Of a stretch of DNA of 35,399 bases, positions 1 through 8,010 are shown piece after piece. The DNA lies in assembly GCA_018607725.1 (NCBI GenBank), contig JABBAY010000248.1, positions 1 through 35,399 of the forward strand, in the 5' to 3' direction. The position numbers were made by a program, and so were the translations under genes. Position 1 is the first letter of the stretch. Each line of letters opens with the position of its first letter. The notes under the pieces were generated by a model. That model was not told the DNA's origin. It saw only the letters and a program-made list of their open reading frames with translations, and made no database searches. Origin of the DNA: K189A clade bacterium (GTDB lineage: Bacteria; Pseudomonadota; Gammaproteobacteria; Pseudomonadales; Azotimanducaceae).

Positions 1-11
1 TTTCCTGTTAG

Positions 12-52
12 GACACTATAATCAGCGGTTAGTGTCAGCTGATTATAGTGTC
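12..52. repeat. Perfect 15-bp inverted repeat (hairpin)
   Basis: GACACTATAATCAGC at 12-26 is the exact reverse complement of 38-52, with an 11-base spacer. Part of the motif (AGTGTCAGC) recurs at 31-39 and 47-55. It lies about 75 bases past the stop codon of the minus-strand esterase gene, so it could act as its terminator, but no T-run follows on either strand. Each arm contains TATAAT or its complement. The symmetry is certain; the role is unknown. Confidence 0.7.
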
Positions 53-128
53 AGCAGTTAGGCCGCTGTGCATTCAATGGGTTGGTCATCACCCAGGTAT
101 TGGCGCCATAGGTCGACAAACAACGGGT

Positions 129-1298
129 TTACGGCAGCATCTGGTACGCAGCTGTCCGCAGATCGTCTGCCATGGGCAATACCGAACCCAGGTATTGAGC
201 CATGATGATTCCGATCATATCCTCCTTGGGATCAACCCAAAAGTAGGTGCTGGCAGCGCCGGCCCAACCAAATTCGCCTTGGCCGGTAAGAGCCAAGGCT
301 TTGCCTGTATCCATCATGATACGCACACCCAAACCCCAGCCATAACCCGGTAATGGGTTCATGCCGATGGTCAGGGGCAGTTGGCTGTCTGGAATGCGGT
401 TGGTGGTCATCATATCCAGCATTTTTCGGGACAAAAGAATCTGCCCGTCTGGTGTCGTGCCGGTCAACAGCATGCGAGCAAATCGGGCGTAGTCGCTCAG
501 ACTGGAATACAGACCATGACCGCCTCGGGTAAATGCCGGGTCAGTGGACGGGTACATGTCTTCAACATTAGCGTCGATCAAACGCTGTTCTGAAGGTGGG
601 TTCAGGGATGAAAACTCGCTCACGTCAGTGACGCCATACATCGGCATTAGGCGTGGCTGTTTGGCGGCCGGTACATGGAAGTCTGTGTCATGCATGCCCA
701 GTGGCGTGAGTATATGCTCTTGCAACAAGCTGACAAGACTCTGTCCCGTGGCTTTCTCCAGTACATGGGCCAGGACATCGGTAGAGACGCTGTAGCGATA
801 CTGGGAGCCAGGCTGGAATGCCAGCGGTTGGGCGGCGAGTTTGGTCATCATCTCGTCGAGGCTGCATTTGCCATCACTGCTCAGGTCCACGGCGTCATAG
901 CCCGGTGCAATATGGCAGCCGGTAATGAACTCATAGCTGAACCCGCTGCGATGGGTCAGCAGGTCTTCTACCAGTATGGGTCGCGCTGCCGGTTCAAGCC
1001 GACCGTTGGGGTGCAGTACCCGCATGCCGGCGAACGCGGGATTAAATTGCGCCAGGGCATCGTACAAGCGCAGTCTGCCTTGCTCGATTAATATCAGCGC
1101 CATCACCGAGACGACGGGCTTGGTCATGGAATAGATACGATACAGAGCATCTTGGGGAATGCCGCTGCCGGCATTCGGATCAACCTTGCCGCTGCTGAGA
1201 ACCTGGCCCTTGGCTTCTACTAGCCATTCGATGCTGGCAAATTGTTCTCTGTCTATATAGCCCTGGGCGGCAGTTTGCAGGCGGGTGGTTCTTGGCAT
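129..1298 (-). CDS. Serine hydrolase, class C beta-lactamase fold (EstB-like esterase)
   Basis: The 389-residue product has the marks of the beta-lactamase/penicillin-binding-like family: the nucleophile motif SMTK (about residues 57-60), a second motif YSVS (169-172), the segment LLTHRSGF typical of EstB-type esterases, and a late GWAGAASTYFWVDP block in place of the KTG triad. Family members hydrolyse short-chain esters, and true beta-lactamase activity is uncommon. No signal peptide is visible, so it is probably cytoplasmic. The ATG start is supported by an AGGAG ribosome site about 9 bases upstream. That site abuts a 13-bp tandem repeat. It is one of three beta-lactamase-fold hydrolases in the window. 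The substrate cannot be told from sequence. Confidence 0.9.
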   Translation of the reverse strand: MPRTTRLQTAAQGYIDREQFASIEWLVEAKGQVLSSGKVDPNAGSGIPQDALYRIYSMTKPVVSVMALILIEQGRLRLYDALAQFNPAFAGMRVLHPNGRLEPAARPILVEDLLTHRSGFSYEFITGCHIAPGYDAVDLSSDGKCSLDEMMTKLAAQPLAFQPGSQYRYSVSTDVLAHVLEKATGQSLVSLLQEHILTPLGMHDTDFHVPAAKQPRLMPMYGVTDVSEFSSLNPPSEQRLIDANVEDMYPSTDPAFTRGGHGLYSSLSDYARFARMLLTGTTPDGQILLSRKMLDMMTTNRIPDSQLPLTIGMNPLPGYGWGLGVRIMMDTGKALALTGQGEFGWAGAASTYFWVDPKEDMIGIIMAQYLGSVLPMADDLRTAAYQMLP

Positions 1299-1310
1299 GA
1301 TCGGTTACTC

Positions 1311-1343
1311 CTAAAAAGTGGGTCTAAAAAGTGGGTCTAAAAG
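1311..1343. repeat. 13-bp tandem repeat in esterase leader
   Basis: CTAAAAAGTGGGT is repeated twice exactly (1311-1323, 1324-1336) with a partial third copy. It lies directly upstream of the ribosome binding site of the minus-strand esterase gene, so copy-number change could alter its 5' leader. The rest of the 333-base gap up to 1631 shows only the REP copy at 1514. Confidence 0.8.
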
Positions 1344-1513
1344 TCAGTGTGAAGAACTAATGTCAGAGAAACCTGAAGATAGCCTGGATCAGGCCCGCTG
1401 ACTACATTTTAGCGTTTTGCCGAGGCTGATGCTGATTGTACTGTTGCGTGTTTAACAAGCCACCTGCAAACACATTCACTTTCGCCTGACTAAATTGGCG
1501 GTTAAAGTACGGC

Positions 1514-1539
1514 GGGGTCGGAGTAAAGTGCCGGGGTAA
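1514..1539 (+). repeat. REP-like element, copy 1 (solo)
   Basis: This 26-base sequence begins with the core GGGGTCGGAGTAAAGTGCC and ends GGGGTAA. It is identical to the copies at 7931, 13865 and (inverted) 14764. It stands alone in the intergenic gap upstream of the GNAT gene. The pair flanking the RAYT transposase gene ties this sequence to that enzyme. Confidence 0.8.
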
Positions 1540-1631
1540 GCAGGCAGGTTTAGGCGCAGGGGTCAGCACGGCTGTGATAGCTCACGCCATTCTTTGGTTT
1601 TTTTCGTGTCTATGTTGCGGGTGGTATACCA

Positions 1632-2174
1632 ATGTCTAGCCAAGTTTACATTAGAGTCGCCACGCTTGCGGATGCCGAAGCACTGGCCGTGCTGGCTGAA
1701 CAGACGTTCCGTGCCACCTTTGGCGAGGCTAACGTCAGTGAGGACATGGATGCGTATGTTCACGAGGCACTCTCACTGGGCTGCCTTTTGGCTGAGCTGG
1801 CAGATAGCGCGAACACATTCCTGGTCGCATTCATAGACGCAGCGAAGCAACCTGTGGGATACGCAAAGCTGCGAACAGGCAGCACGGCTGCTGTGCAAGG
1901 TGCAGCGCCGATTGAGCTGCAACGGCTCTATTTGAACGATGGTGCGATTGGCCAGGGTATTGGTGCGATGTTGATGGGCGAATGTCTCGAGCACGCTCAA
2001 TCGAATGGCCACCAGACGGTTTGGCTCGGGGTGTGGGAGAACAACGCGCGCGCCTTATCATTTTATCGGCGTTGGGGGTTCGAGGTGGTGGGCGAGCATA
2101 TTTTTCAACTCGGTGCAGACAGTCAGCGAGACCTTATCATGATGCGGCTCATATCAAGCGCACTGACTGAGTAG
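1632..2174 (+). CDS. GNAT family N-acetyltransferase
   Basis: This is a 180-residue acetyltransferase of the GNAT superfamily, which transfers acetyl from acetyl-CoA to an amine. Motif A with the acetyl-CoA pyrophosphate loop is seen at about residues 96-115 (LQRLYL, then GQGIGAML). Motif B is WENNARALSFYRRWGF at 135-150. The layout, including the closing QRDLIMMR strand, resembles PaiA/spermidine-acetyltransferase-like members. The acceptor is unknown. The ATG follows a modest GGTGG-like site. A plus-strand REP copy lies about 90 bases upstream. No operon partner is evident, since the next gene downstream is broken. Confidence 0.9.
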   Translation: MSSQVYIRVATLADAEALAVLAEQTFRATFGEANVSEDMDAYVHEALSLGCLLAELADSANTFLVAFIDAAKQPVGYAKLRTGSTAAVQGAAPIELQRLYLNDGAIGQGIGAMLMGECLEHAQSNGHQTVWLGVWENNARALSFYRRWGFEVVGEHIFQLGADSQRDLIMMRLISSALTE

Positions 2175-2248
2175 ACCGTCTGATAAGTAATGGCGCCGCA
2201 AATTCAGCGAATTAACGCTGCATCGCCATCTGCGGTAAACTCCTCGCC

Positions 2249-2632
2249 ATGAAAACGCGCATTTGCGCCTTACTGTTGCGACCCTTGATGTGCCTAGCGC
2301 TGAATGCCAGCGCGTCGGGTGAAACGATGCAGAGAGTGACGATCGCAGTGGCCGGTATAATGAAGAGCAAGACCGGCATCACCTGAATGAGTTTACCCAA
2401 TGCGGTTGAAGCAGCTCAGCCAAAGGTGCCCGGTGGCAAACAGGTGCAGGTCGACCTGGCGCAAGATGCGTTTACGGTTTCCTATGCTGATGCGTTAGTC
2501 GGTGCGCCACAGATGCTCACGACGATTGAGGCGTTGGGGTTCGATCCGGTGCTTCTGCAAAGCGGTCTTGGATTGAGCCAAATCTCAGGCGTAAAGTCAC
2601 TGCTGGCGCAAATCCAAAAACTGATTGATTAG
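2249..2632 (+). pseudogene. HMA (MerP-like) metal-binding protein with in-frame TGA
   Basis: The reading frame from ATG 2249 starts with a signal-peptide-like stretch (MKTRICALLLRPLMCLALNA), continues with a first beta strand (RVTIAVAGI) and meets TGA at 2384-2386. The same frame continues without another stop to 2632. The continuation matches the rest of a heavy-metal-associated fold: helix NAVEAA, strand VQVDLAQDAFTVSY, then IEALGFDPVLL. Aligned on the helix, TGA sits where the first Cys of a GMTCxxC motif is expected (GIT-stop-MSL), and the second Cys position is Leu. An ATG follows TGA directly, so an 81-residue product lacking strand one could be made. The simplest reading is a nonsense-broken gene. 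Selenocysteine is an untested alternative. Confidence 0.55.
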
Positions 2633-2868
2633 CAAACATCGATCGCAGTCTATTTTGGCGCGCCATGGCGCGGTGGGCGCTGAGGTCTTCACCGCTGGTT
2701 GGGGTCCGGGTAGGCATCGAATTGATATGGAGCTGCAACTGCAGTAGCTTGCAGTCAAGCTCGATGTTAGCGACGATAGCCGTTCTGACATTGGGCCATG
2801 ACTCACTCGTGGTCACAAAATTTAGGTAAGTCGTTCTCGACTCAGTCGATTCATTTTAGGAGTGATTA

Positions 2869-4548
2869 ATGATCCGTATGTCTGTGACAAAACTGACCGC
2901 GCTGGCGGCATTGCTGCTACTCGCTGTTGGTTGCCAACAACAAGATGCAGCCGTTGCGCCGCCAGCAACCAGCCAACTGCTCGTGTTTGGTGGACCGATA
3001 CTGACTTTGGATGAGGCGAAGGTCGAGGCTATGCTGGTTGAAGAGGGCGTGATAAGTGCCCTGGGCGATCTGAATGATCTGCAGACACTCGCACCTAACG
3101 CGGCCAAGCTTGATCTTGCTGGCAGAACCGCCATGCCTGGTTTTATCGACAGTCACGTCCATGTTCGCGAGCTCGGTATGGATGCGATCAAGGCTGATCT
3201 GGTGGGTACCGTCAATGTTGATGAGATGGTCGAGCGCCTGCACTTGAAATTCCCCACCCCCAAGCCTGGCACCTGGCTGATCGGTCAAGGTTGGGACGAG
3301 GGTGCGTTTGCTTCCCGTGGCTATCCTGATCGTGCTGCACTGGATGCGGCGTTTCCTGACAATCCTGTGTATCTGGAGTCACTCCATGGGTTTGCCGGTT
3401 TTGCCAACGGCCTGGCATTACAAGCAGCGTCAATTGATGCCGCCACACCCAATCCTGAAGTGGGGCAAATACTGCGGCGTGCTGATGGCGCCCCCACTGG
3501 AGTGTTACTGACCCTGGCGCAAGCCCTGGTGACCCGTGAGGTGCCAGTGGCAGATGCGGAGCAGCTCGAGCAAGCTATTATCGCTGGTCTGAACACCATG
3601 GCGCGCGCCGGCGTCACCAGTGTCCATGAAGCGGGGATGGACGGTCGCGACGTCACAGCGTTCATGCATCTCGCCGAGCAAGGCAAATTACCGATTCGCG
3701 TGTATGGCATGCTCAATGGTAATAACGATGAATTGATGCAACATTGGTTTGCGCGGGGGCCCTTGTCACGGTCAGACGGCATGTTGGCGATCGCCGCGGT
3801 TAAGGTGTTTTATGACGGTTCGCTGGGTTCTCGCACGGCCATGCTGCGGGCGCCCTACAGTGATCATCCGGAACTCGCCAACCCAACAGAGCGTATCACG
3901 CCGGCCGCAATCAAGGCTTTGGCTGATCAAGCGGCTGCCAGCGGTTTTCAGATGGCGGTGCATGCTATTGGCGATGAGGGTAACGACAGAACCCTGACAA
4001 TCTTTGAGAAGGCACTCGCCGCTTACCCGAACAAAGACCATCGCTGGCGCATCGAGCATGCCCAGGTGGTGTTATCAGACTATTACCAGCGGGTCGCCAA
4101 ACTCGGAGTTATCTCCTCCATGCAATCCAGCCATGCCATGGGCGACAGCGCCTGGGCTGAAGATCGTGTCGGTAGTGAGCGCATTCATTATGCCTATGCC
4201 TGGCAGCGGGTGCTGGACAATGGTGGACGGTTGATCATCAACAGCGACCTGCCTGGCGAGCCCTGGATGCCGGCTGAAACCTTATTTTTTGCTGTAAATC
4301 GGCAAAAGCTTGATGGCACACCAGCCCAGGGTTGGTATCCTGATCAAGCACTTAGTATCAGTCAGGCGATACACGCGACGACACTGGGGGGCGCTCATGC
4401 GGCATTTCAGGAAACCATGACTGGCAGTTTGGCGGTGGGTAAGGCGGCAGATTTCATTATCGTCGATAACAATCCTCTGACGATGGCACCGGTTGAGCTG
4501 GCAAACTTGCAGGTGCTCGCCACTTATGTGGCGGGCAGTAAACGCTGA
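2869..4548 (+). CDS. Amidohydrolase family 3 (YtcJ-like) lipoprotein
   Basis: The 559-residue product begins with a lipoprotein signal whose lipobox AVGC places Cys at residue 22, so it is likely membrane-anchored and periplasmic. The amidohydrolase TIM barrel carries the metal ligands HVH (96-98), AVHAIGDEGND (around 365), RIEHAQ (around 395) and the late Asp in NSDLPGEPW. The C-terminal AADFIIVDNNPL strand belongs to the composite beta-sandwich. This is the YtcJ/Amidohydro_3 family, annotated as metal-dependent hydrolases of amide or ester bonds, with unknown substrate here. An AGGAG site 6 bases before ATG 2869 supports the start. It appears to be a single-gene unit. Confidence 0.92.
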   Translation: MIRMSVTKLTALAALLLLAVGCQQQDAAVAPPATSQLLVFGGPILTLDEAKVEAMLVEEGVISALGDLNDLQTLAPNAAKLDLAGRTAMPGFIDSHVHVRELGMDAIKADLVGTVNVDEMVERLHLKFPTPKPGTWLIGQGWDEGAFASRGYPDRAALDAAFPDNPVYLESLHGFAGFANGLALQAASIDAATPNPEVGQILRRADGAPTGVLLTLAQALVTREVPVADAEQLEQAIIAGLNTMARAGVTSVHEAGMDGRDVTAFMHLAEQGKLPIRVYGMLNGNNDELMQHWFARGPLSRSDGMLAIAAVKVFYDGSLGSRTAMLRAPYSDHPELANPTERITPAAIKALADQAAASGFQMAVHAIGDEGNDRTLTIFEKALAAYPNKDHRWRIEHAQVVLSDYYQRVAKLGVISSMQSSHAMGDSAWAEDRVGSERIHYAYAWQRVLDNGGRLIINSDLPGEPWMPAETLFFAVNRQKLDGTPAQGWYPDQALSISQAIHATTLGGAHAAFQETMTGSLAVGKAADFIIVDNNPLTMAPVELANLQVLATYVAGSKR

Positions 4549-4781
4549 TCCTACGTTAGGGTTTTCCATGTCGATCTTGCTCGTATCGACCTTCAGGTTG
4601 CGGTTGCCATCTGAACTCAGGTGTACTGCCTGTCAGACTATCGCCGCGTATTACAATCATTAGGTTGTTTGCGGTGTGCTGCCAGTAGGTGCTCGTGCTT
4701 GATGATAGATGATTCGTCAAAATGCGGCTGGCATCAGGCGACGCCATCGGTTTCATTCAGCCCGTTAAACTGCAATACTTT

Positions 4782-4818
4782 TGTCGGGAGGCAATTGTTT
4801 GAAGACAATTGTCCGACA
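4782..4818 (+). promoter_or_regulatory. Two-part hairpin upstream of PNPOx-like gene
   Basis: An outer stem (TGTCGG 4782-4787 with CCGACA 4813-4818) encloses an inner stem (CAATTGT 4792-4798 with ACAATTG 4805-4811). A GGAGG sequence (4787-4791) lies on the 5' side of the internal loop. The hairpin ends 38 bases before the start codon. It may be a leader structure or an operator. Nothing else is recognisable in the 308-base gap 4549-4856. Confidence 0.4.
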
Positions 4819-4856
4819 TCAAACGCAGCACCGCAGTACTAACCAGCGAGCATCCT

Positions 4857-5501
4857 ATGAGCAATATTTACGGCGATCAACATCGTGATCTGCAACACCG
4901 GTTCGACACCACAAAACTTGCCGACCGGCTCGAGCAGATGATCATCAAAACGGCTCTTGATGAGACAGACCAGGCCTTTATCTCTAGCCGCGATATGTTC
5001 TTCCTGTCGACCATCGATCATCTAGGCCGTCCGACGGTGTCATATAAGGGCGGCGATCCCGGCTTTATTCATATCTTGGATGATCAGACGATTGCGTTCC
5101 CCAGCTACGACGGCAATGGCATGTTCCTGTCGATGGGCAATATTCAGGGCTCGCCGGATATTGGTTGCCTGTTTATGGATATGGCCAAACCTAATCGCCT
5201 GCGCCTGCAGGGCAGCGCCACCATTGACCTGCAGGACCCGCTGTTGGCTCAATATCCTGAAGCCGACTTGGTGGTGCGCGTGGCGATCCAGCAGGTGTGG
5301 GTTAATTGCCCGCGTTATATCCATCGTTATGACAAGGTCGAGGCTTCGCAATTTGTGCCTCGAGTGGCTGTGCAGACCCCGATCGCACCCTGGAAGCGCC
5401 TTGATGCTGTGCAAGACGTACTGCCTGCCAAAGATACGGGTCGCGCTGCTGCAGCAGGAGGCGTGCTGACGCCAGAAGAGTATGGCCGACTAATTTCTTG
5501 A
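4857..5501 (+). CDS. Pyridoxamine 5'-phosphate oxidase-family (FMN-binding split barrel) protein
   Basis: The product of about 214 residues has the PNPOx-like split-barrel signature: SSRDMFFLSTIDHLGRPTVSYKGGDPGF near the N-terminus, then IAFPSYDGNGMFLSMGNI and a VWVNCPRYIHRY segment typical of this uncharacterised subfamily. Such proteins usually bind FMN or a related flavin and act as oxidases or reductases in the cytoplasm. The true PdxH is longer in key motifs, so vitamin B6 synthesis should not be assumed. An in-frame TTG at 4809 is possible, but it falls inside the upstream hairpin, so ATG 4857 is preferred. The C-terminus ends in PEEYGRLIS, directly followed by a 12-bp tandem repeat. 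Confidence 0.85.
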   Translation: MSNIYGDQHRDLQHRFDTTKLADRLEQMIIKTALDETDQAFISSRDMFFLSTIDHLGRPTVSYKGGDPGFIHILDDQTIAFPSYDGNGMFLSMGNIQGSPDIGCLFMDMAKPNRLRLQGSATIDLQDPLLAQYPEADLVVRVAIQQVWVNCPRYIHRYDKVEASQFVPRVAVQTPIAPWKRLDAVQDVLPAKDTGRAAAAGGVLTPEEYGRLIS

Positions 5502-5540
5502 GATGTGACTTTAGATGTGACACTAGATGCGACTTTAGAT
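5501..5540. repeat. 12-bp tandem repeat at 3' end of PNPOx-like gene
   Basis: The units AGATGTGACTTT, AGATGTGACACT and AGATGCGACTTT run in tandem from the last base of the stop codon, followed by a decayed fourth copy. The role is unknown. Confidence 0.75.
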
Positions 5541-5644
5541 GACAATTAGAGTCACTTATTATCCGCCATCACGGTGTTAACAATCCGTGCCGAGGTCACT
5601 GCCAGTGGATACAATGCCGGCATTAATTGATCGGGAGTTGGACC

Positions 5645-6505
5645 TTGAGTACTGAATTAGCGCTGGATATTGGTTATCTCACCATTGCGGGCAAGCAATG
5701 GGGGCCAGCGAATGGCCAGCCAACTATAGCGTTGCATGGCTATCTGGATAACGCCAATAGCTTTGACATGATCGCCCCACACCTGGATCACCTGCGCATT
5801 TTTGCCATGGACTTCGCCGGGCATGGTAGCTCCGAACACCGTCGCCATGGTGAACTGTACTCCGGCCTGAACGACATCAGGGATATTCTGGCCGTAGCGG
5901 ACAAGCTGGGCTGGGATACCTTTAACGTGATCGGTCACTCCATGGGCGCCGAGATAGGCTCACAGCTCGCTGGCTTGTTTCCCGAGCGCGTCAATAAGCT
6001 GATTTGTATTGACGGCTATAGCGGCACCAATCAGGCGACTAACACCCTGGATCATTATCGCTCGACCATAGCGTCTTCCTTTAAGGTGGGTTCACAACTC
6101 AAAGTATTCGCCACTCTGGAAGCGATGACAGAGCGGTTAAGTCTCGCCACCGGGCAGAACGCTATCTCGGCTCGGTGTATCATCGATCGTGGCCACGCAA
6201 AAGTAGAGGGTGGCTATACCTGGCGTACCGATCCACGCATCAAAGGCTCCGGCCCGTTTGAGCTCACCAACGATCAGTTTCATGCGCTACTGGATCGAAC
6301 CACCGCAGAAACCCTGTTTATTGTCGCCGACATGGAAAATGCCTGGCTGAAGCGTTCCATTGAGCTGGTGACCAGCAGAGACGATGAGCACATGACCTTC
6401 GTGTCACTGCCCGGACATCACCATCTGCATATGCAGGATCACAGTGATCAAGTGGTAAAGTTGATCCAATCGTTTATGTTAGAGCGATTGGATAAGACTG
6501 CCTGA
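5645..6505 (+). CDS. Alpha/beta hydrolase
   Basis: This 286-residue protein has the alpha/beta hydrolase fold: oxyanion region LHGYLDNANSF (about 30-40), strand AMDFAGHGSS, nucleophile elbow GHSMGA with Ser99, and a C-terminal His-rich LPGHHHLHM that supplies the catalytic His. It resembles serine-hydrolase-like (SERHL) enzymes that cleave small esters, but the substrate is unknown. TTG 5645 is preferred over TTG 5627 because GGGAG lies 7 bases upstream of 5645. The stop codon lies 13 bases before the following YcxB-like gene, so the two are probably co-transcribed. Confidence 0.88.
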   Translation: MSTELALDIGYLTIAGKQWGPANGQPTIALHGYLDNANSFDMIAPHLDHLRIFAMDFAGHGSSEHRRHGELYSGLNDIRDILAVADKLGWDTFNVIGHSMGAEIGSQLAGLFPERVNKLICIDGYSGTNQATNTLDHYRSTIASSFKVGSQLKVFATLEAMTERLSLATGQNAISARCIIDRGHAKVEGGYTWRTDPRIKGSGPFELTNDQFHALLDRTTAETLFIVADMENAWLKRSIELVTSRDDEHMTFVSLPGHHHLHMQDHSDQVVKLIQSFMLERLDKTA

Positions 6506-6518
6506 TAGAGTAACTTCT

Positions 6519-7010
6519 ATGGACAACTTCGATACACAATTCACTATGTCGCGAGATTATCTGGCGGAGTGTTTCGACCAGACTTTACCCCATGGAAAAA
6601 ATGCCAAACCCAATTATCTATTTCCGGGTTTGTTGATCGCCACCGCTGCGGGACTTCTGCTTTTTACTGAGGAGCCTAAGGTTGCAGCGAGTATATTAGG
6701 CGCATTGGCCGTGCTTGAGCTGATTCATATTCGATATCGACGAGCTTGGTGGATCACGCGGCAGATGTGGGGCAGAAGTGCCGGTAGAGAAGTAAATCTC
6801 AGCATCGATGAAAATGGAATTCGAACGCAAAACCCTTTCACACAAACATCACTGCGATGGGCGGATATCGACCGGGTCATTGAAACCGACTTAGGACTGA
6901 TCCTGGTGGCAAAATCGGGCGGGCAACAGTACCTGTCGAAATCGCTATTTTCTGCCGAGGTGGTACGCCAGATCGTGGCTAACAATACAACCAATGATGC
7001 GGTCAGTTAG
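6519..7010 (+). CDS. YcxB-like membrane protein
   Basis: This 163-residue protein has two adjacent hydrophobic segments (about residues 33-48 and 53-70) and a C-terminal soluble domain with the pattern VNLSIDENGIRTQNP...LRWADIDRVIETDLGLILV. That is the signature of the YcxB-like C-terminal domain. The function of this family is not known; it sits in the inner membrane with the domain probably cytoplasmic. It follows the alpha/beta hydrolase gene by 13 bases and is likely the last gene of that unit. A hairpin downstream could end the transcript. Confidence 0.8.
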   Translation: MDNFDTQFTMSRDYLAECFDQTLPHGKNAKPNYLFPGLLIATAAGLLLFTEEPKVAASILGALAVLELIHIRYRRAWWITRQMWGRSAGREVNLSIDENGIRTQNPFTQTSLRWADIDRVIETDLGLILVAKSGGQQYLSKSLFSAEVVRQIVANNTTNDAVS

Positions 7011-7014
7011 ACCG

Positions 7015-7058
7015 CAGGCTAATGGCTTTCGGCAAAGCCCCCTATCGTAGTTAGCCTG
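7015..7058. terminator. Nested hairpin between convergent genes
   Basis: CAGGCTAA (7015-7022) pairs with TTAGCCTG (7051-7058) and encloses a second stem, GGCTTT (7024-7029) with AAAGCC (7034-7039). It lies between the convergent ends of the YcxB-like and crotonase genes, where a bidirectional terminator would be expected. There is no clear T-run, so the role is inferred from position. Confidence 0.45.
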
Positions 7059-7099
7059 ACTTCCCCTGCTGCAATCCCTGATCGTTGACTCCCCGGCGC

Positions 7100-7903
7100 C
7101 TAATGCCCCTTAAATTCGGGGGGCCGCTTCTGGGCGAACGACGCCATACCTTCCCGCGCATCTTCGGTGCGCATGAGCTGCAGAAAGTTCATATAGACGT
7201 GATGTACATGGTCGTTGAACTGTTGAGCCATGCCCATACGCATGAGTCGCTTGGCAGATTGCACGGCCAGTGGAGCGTTGGCGGCAATGTCGCTGGCCAG
7301 CTTTATGGCAAACGGCATAAGCTCATCGTTGGGCACCACATGGGCACACAAGCCCAGGGTTTTGCACTCGTCAGCACCCAGATTGCGCGCCGTAAAAAAT
7401 ATCTCTGCGGCTTTTTCCCAGCCTACCAGGCGGGGCAGAATCCAGGTGCCGCCACTCTCAGGCACAATGCCGCGCTTCACCGGTGTCGGGGCTAACTTGG
7501 CCGTTTGTGCCATGACCCGAATATCGCAGGCCAGGGCCATATCCATTCCAAAGCCCGCGGCGGCGCCATTCAATGCGCAGATCACCGGCTTCTCACAATT
7601 GTAAATAACCGCAGGCGGAAAGCGCTTCACGTCCAGTGTCACCGGGATGGCGGCAGCATCGTTGGTGCCCGCTTGTGAGCCCGTTCGAGATTGGGCGCCC
7701 ACCACGTCCAGCCCGGCGCAAAACATGCGGCCTGCACCCGTGAGAATGATGACCCGCACCGTTTTATCGTCTTCCGCCTGCTGAATGTACTGGCTGACCA
7801 GCGCCATCATAGTGCCGCCCAAGGTATTCATCTGTTCAGGCCGATTGAGGGTAATGATCGCGATGCCGCTCTCAATCTCGTACAACGTATCTTGGTTAGC
7901 CAT
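7100..7903 (-). CDS. Enoyl-CoA hydratase/isomerase (crotonase) family protein
   Basis: The 267-residue product has the crotonase fold: ITLNRPEQMNTL near the start, the two oxyanion-hole segments GAGRMFCAGLD (about 56-66) and GAAAGFGMDMALACDIRV (113-130), and a Glu at about 149 in IVPESGGTW, where hydratases place a catalytic acid. It probably acts on a CoA thioester in fatty-acid or side-chain beta-oxidation. ATG 7903 is chosen because GAGGA lies 8 bases upstream; an upstream extension to 7972 would run into the REP pair and lacks family similarity. It lies downstream of the iorB gene on the same strand, separated by the REP hairpin. Confidence 0.9.
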   Translation of the reverse strand: MANQDTLYEIESGIAIITLNRPEQMNTLGGTMMALVSQYIQQAEDDKTVRVIILTGAGRMFCAGLDVVGAQSRTGSQAGTNDAAAIPVTLDVKRFPPAVIYNCEKPVICALNGAAAGFGMDMALACDIRVMAQTAKLAPTPVKRGIVPESGGTWILPRLVGWEKAAEIFFTARNLGADECKTLGLCAHVVPNDELMPFAIKLASDIAANAPLAVQSAKRLMRMGMAQQFNDHVHHVYMNFLQLMRTEDAREGMASFAQKRPPEFKGH

Positions 7904-7930
7904 AGTGAATCCTCGACAGTAATCAGTGAT

Positions 7931-7999
7931 GGGGTCGGAGTAAAGTGCCGGGGTAAGCCCAGAACACTTCACTTTACTCTGGCACTTTACTCCGACCCC
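7931..7999. repeat. Inverted pair of REP-like elements
   Basis: A full copy (7931-7956, plus) faces a shorter copy on the minus strand (7981-7999), giving a 19-bp perfect stem with a loop of about 31 bases. Beyond the core the minus copy differs, carrying AGAGTAAAGTGAAGTG in place of GGGGTAA. The pair fills the gap between the iorB stop and the crotonase start, like a BIME, and may end or process the iorAB transcript. Confidence 0.85.
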
Positions 8000-8010
8000 A
8001 AGCCTGAGTC

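Noticed and set aside
2384-2430. SECIS element downstream of the TGA
   Set aside because: A stem can be drawn (TGAG 2388-2391 with CTCA 2415-2418, and ACC with GGT inside), but the apical loop CAATGC lacks a G in its first two bases and the stem is bulged. I do not list it as a feature.
2659-2672. 14-bp palindrome CGCGCCATGGCGCG
   Set aside because: It is perfect but has no loop, no T-run and no matching copies in the window. It may be chance in GC-rich sequence.
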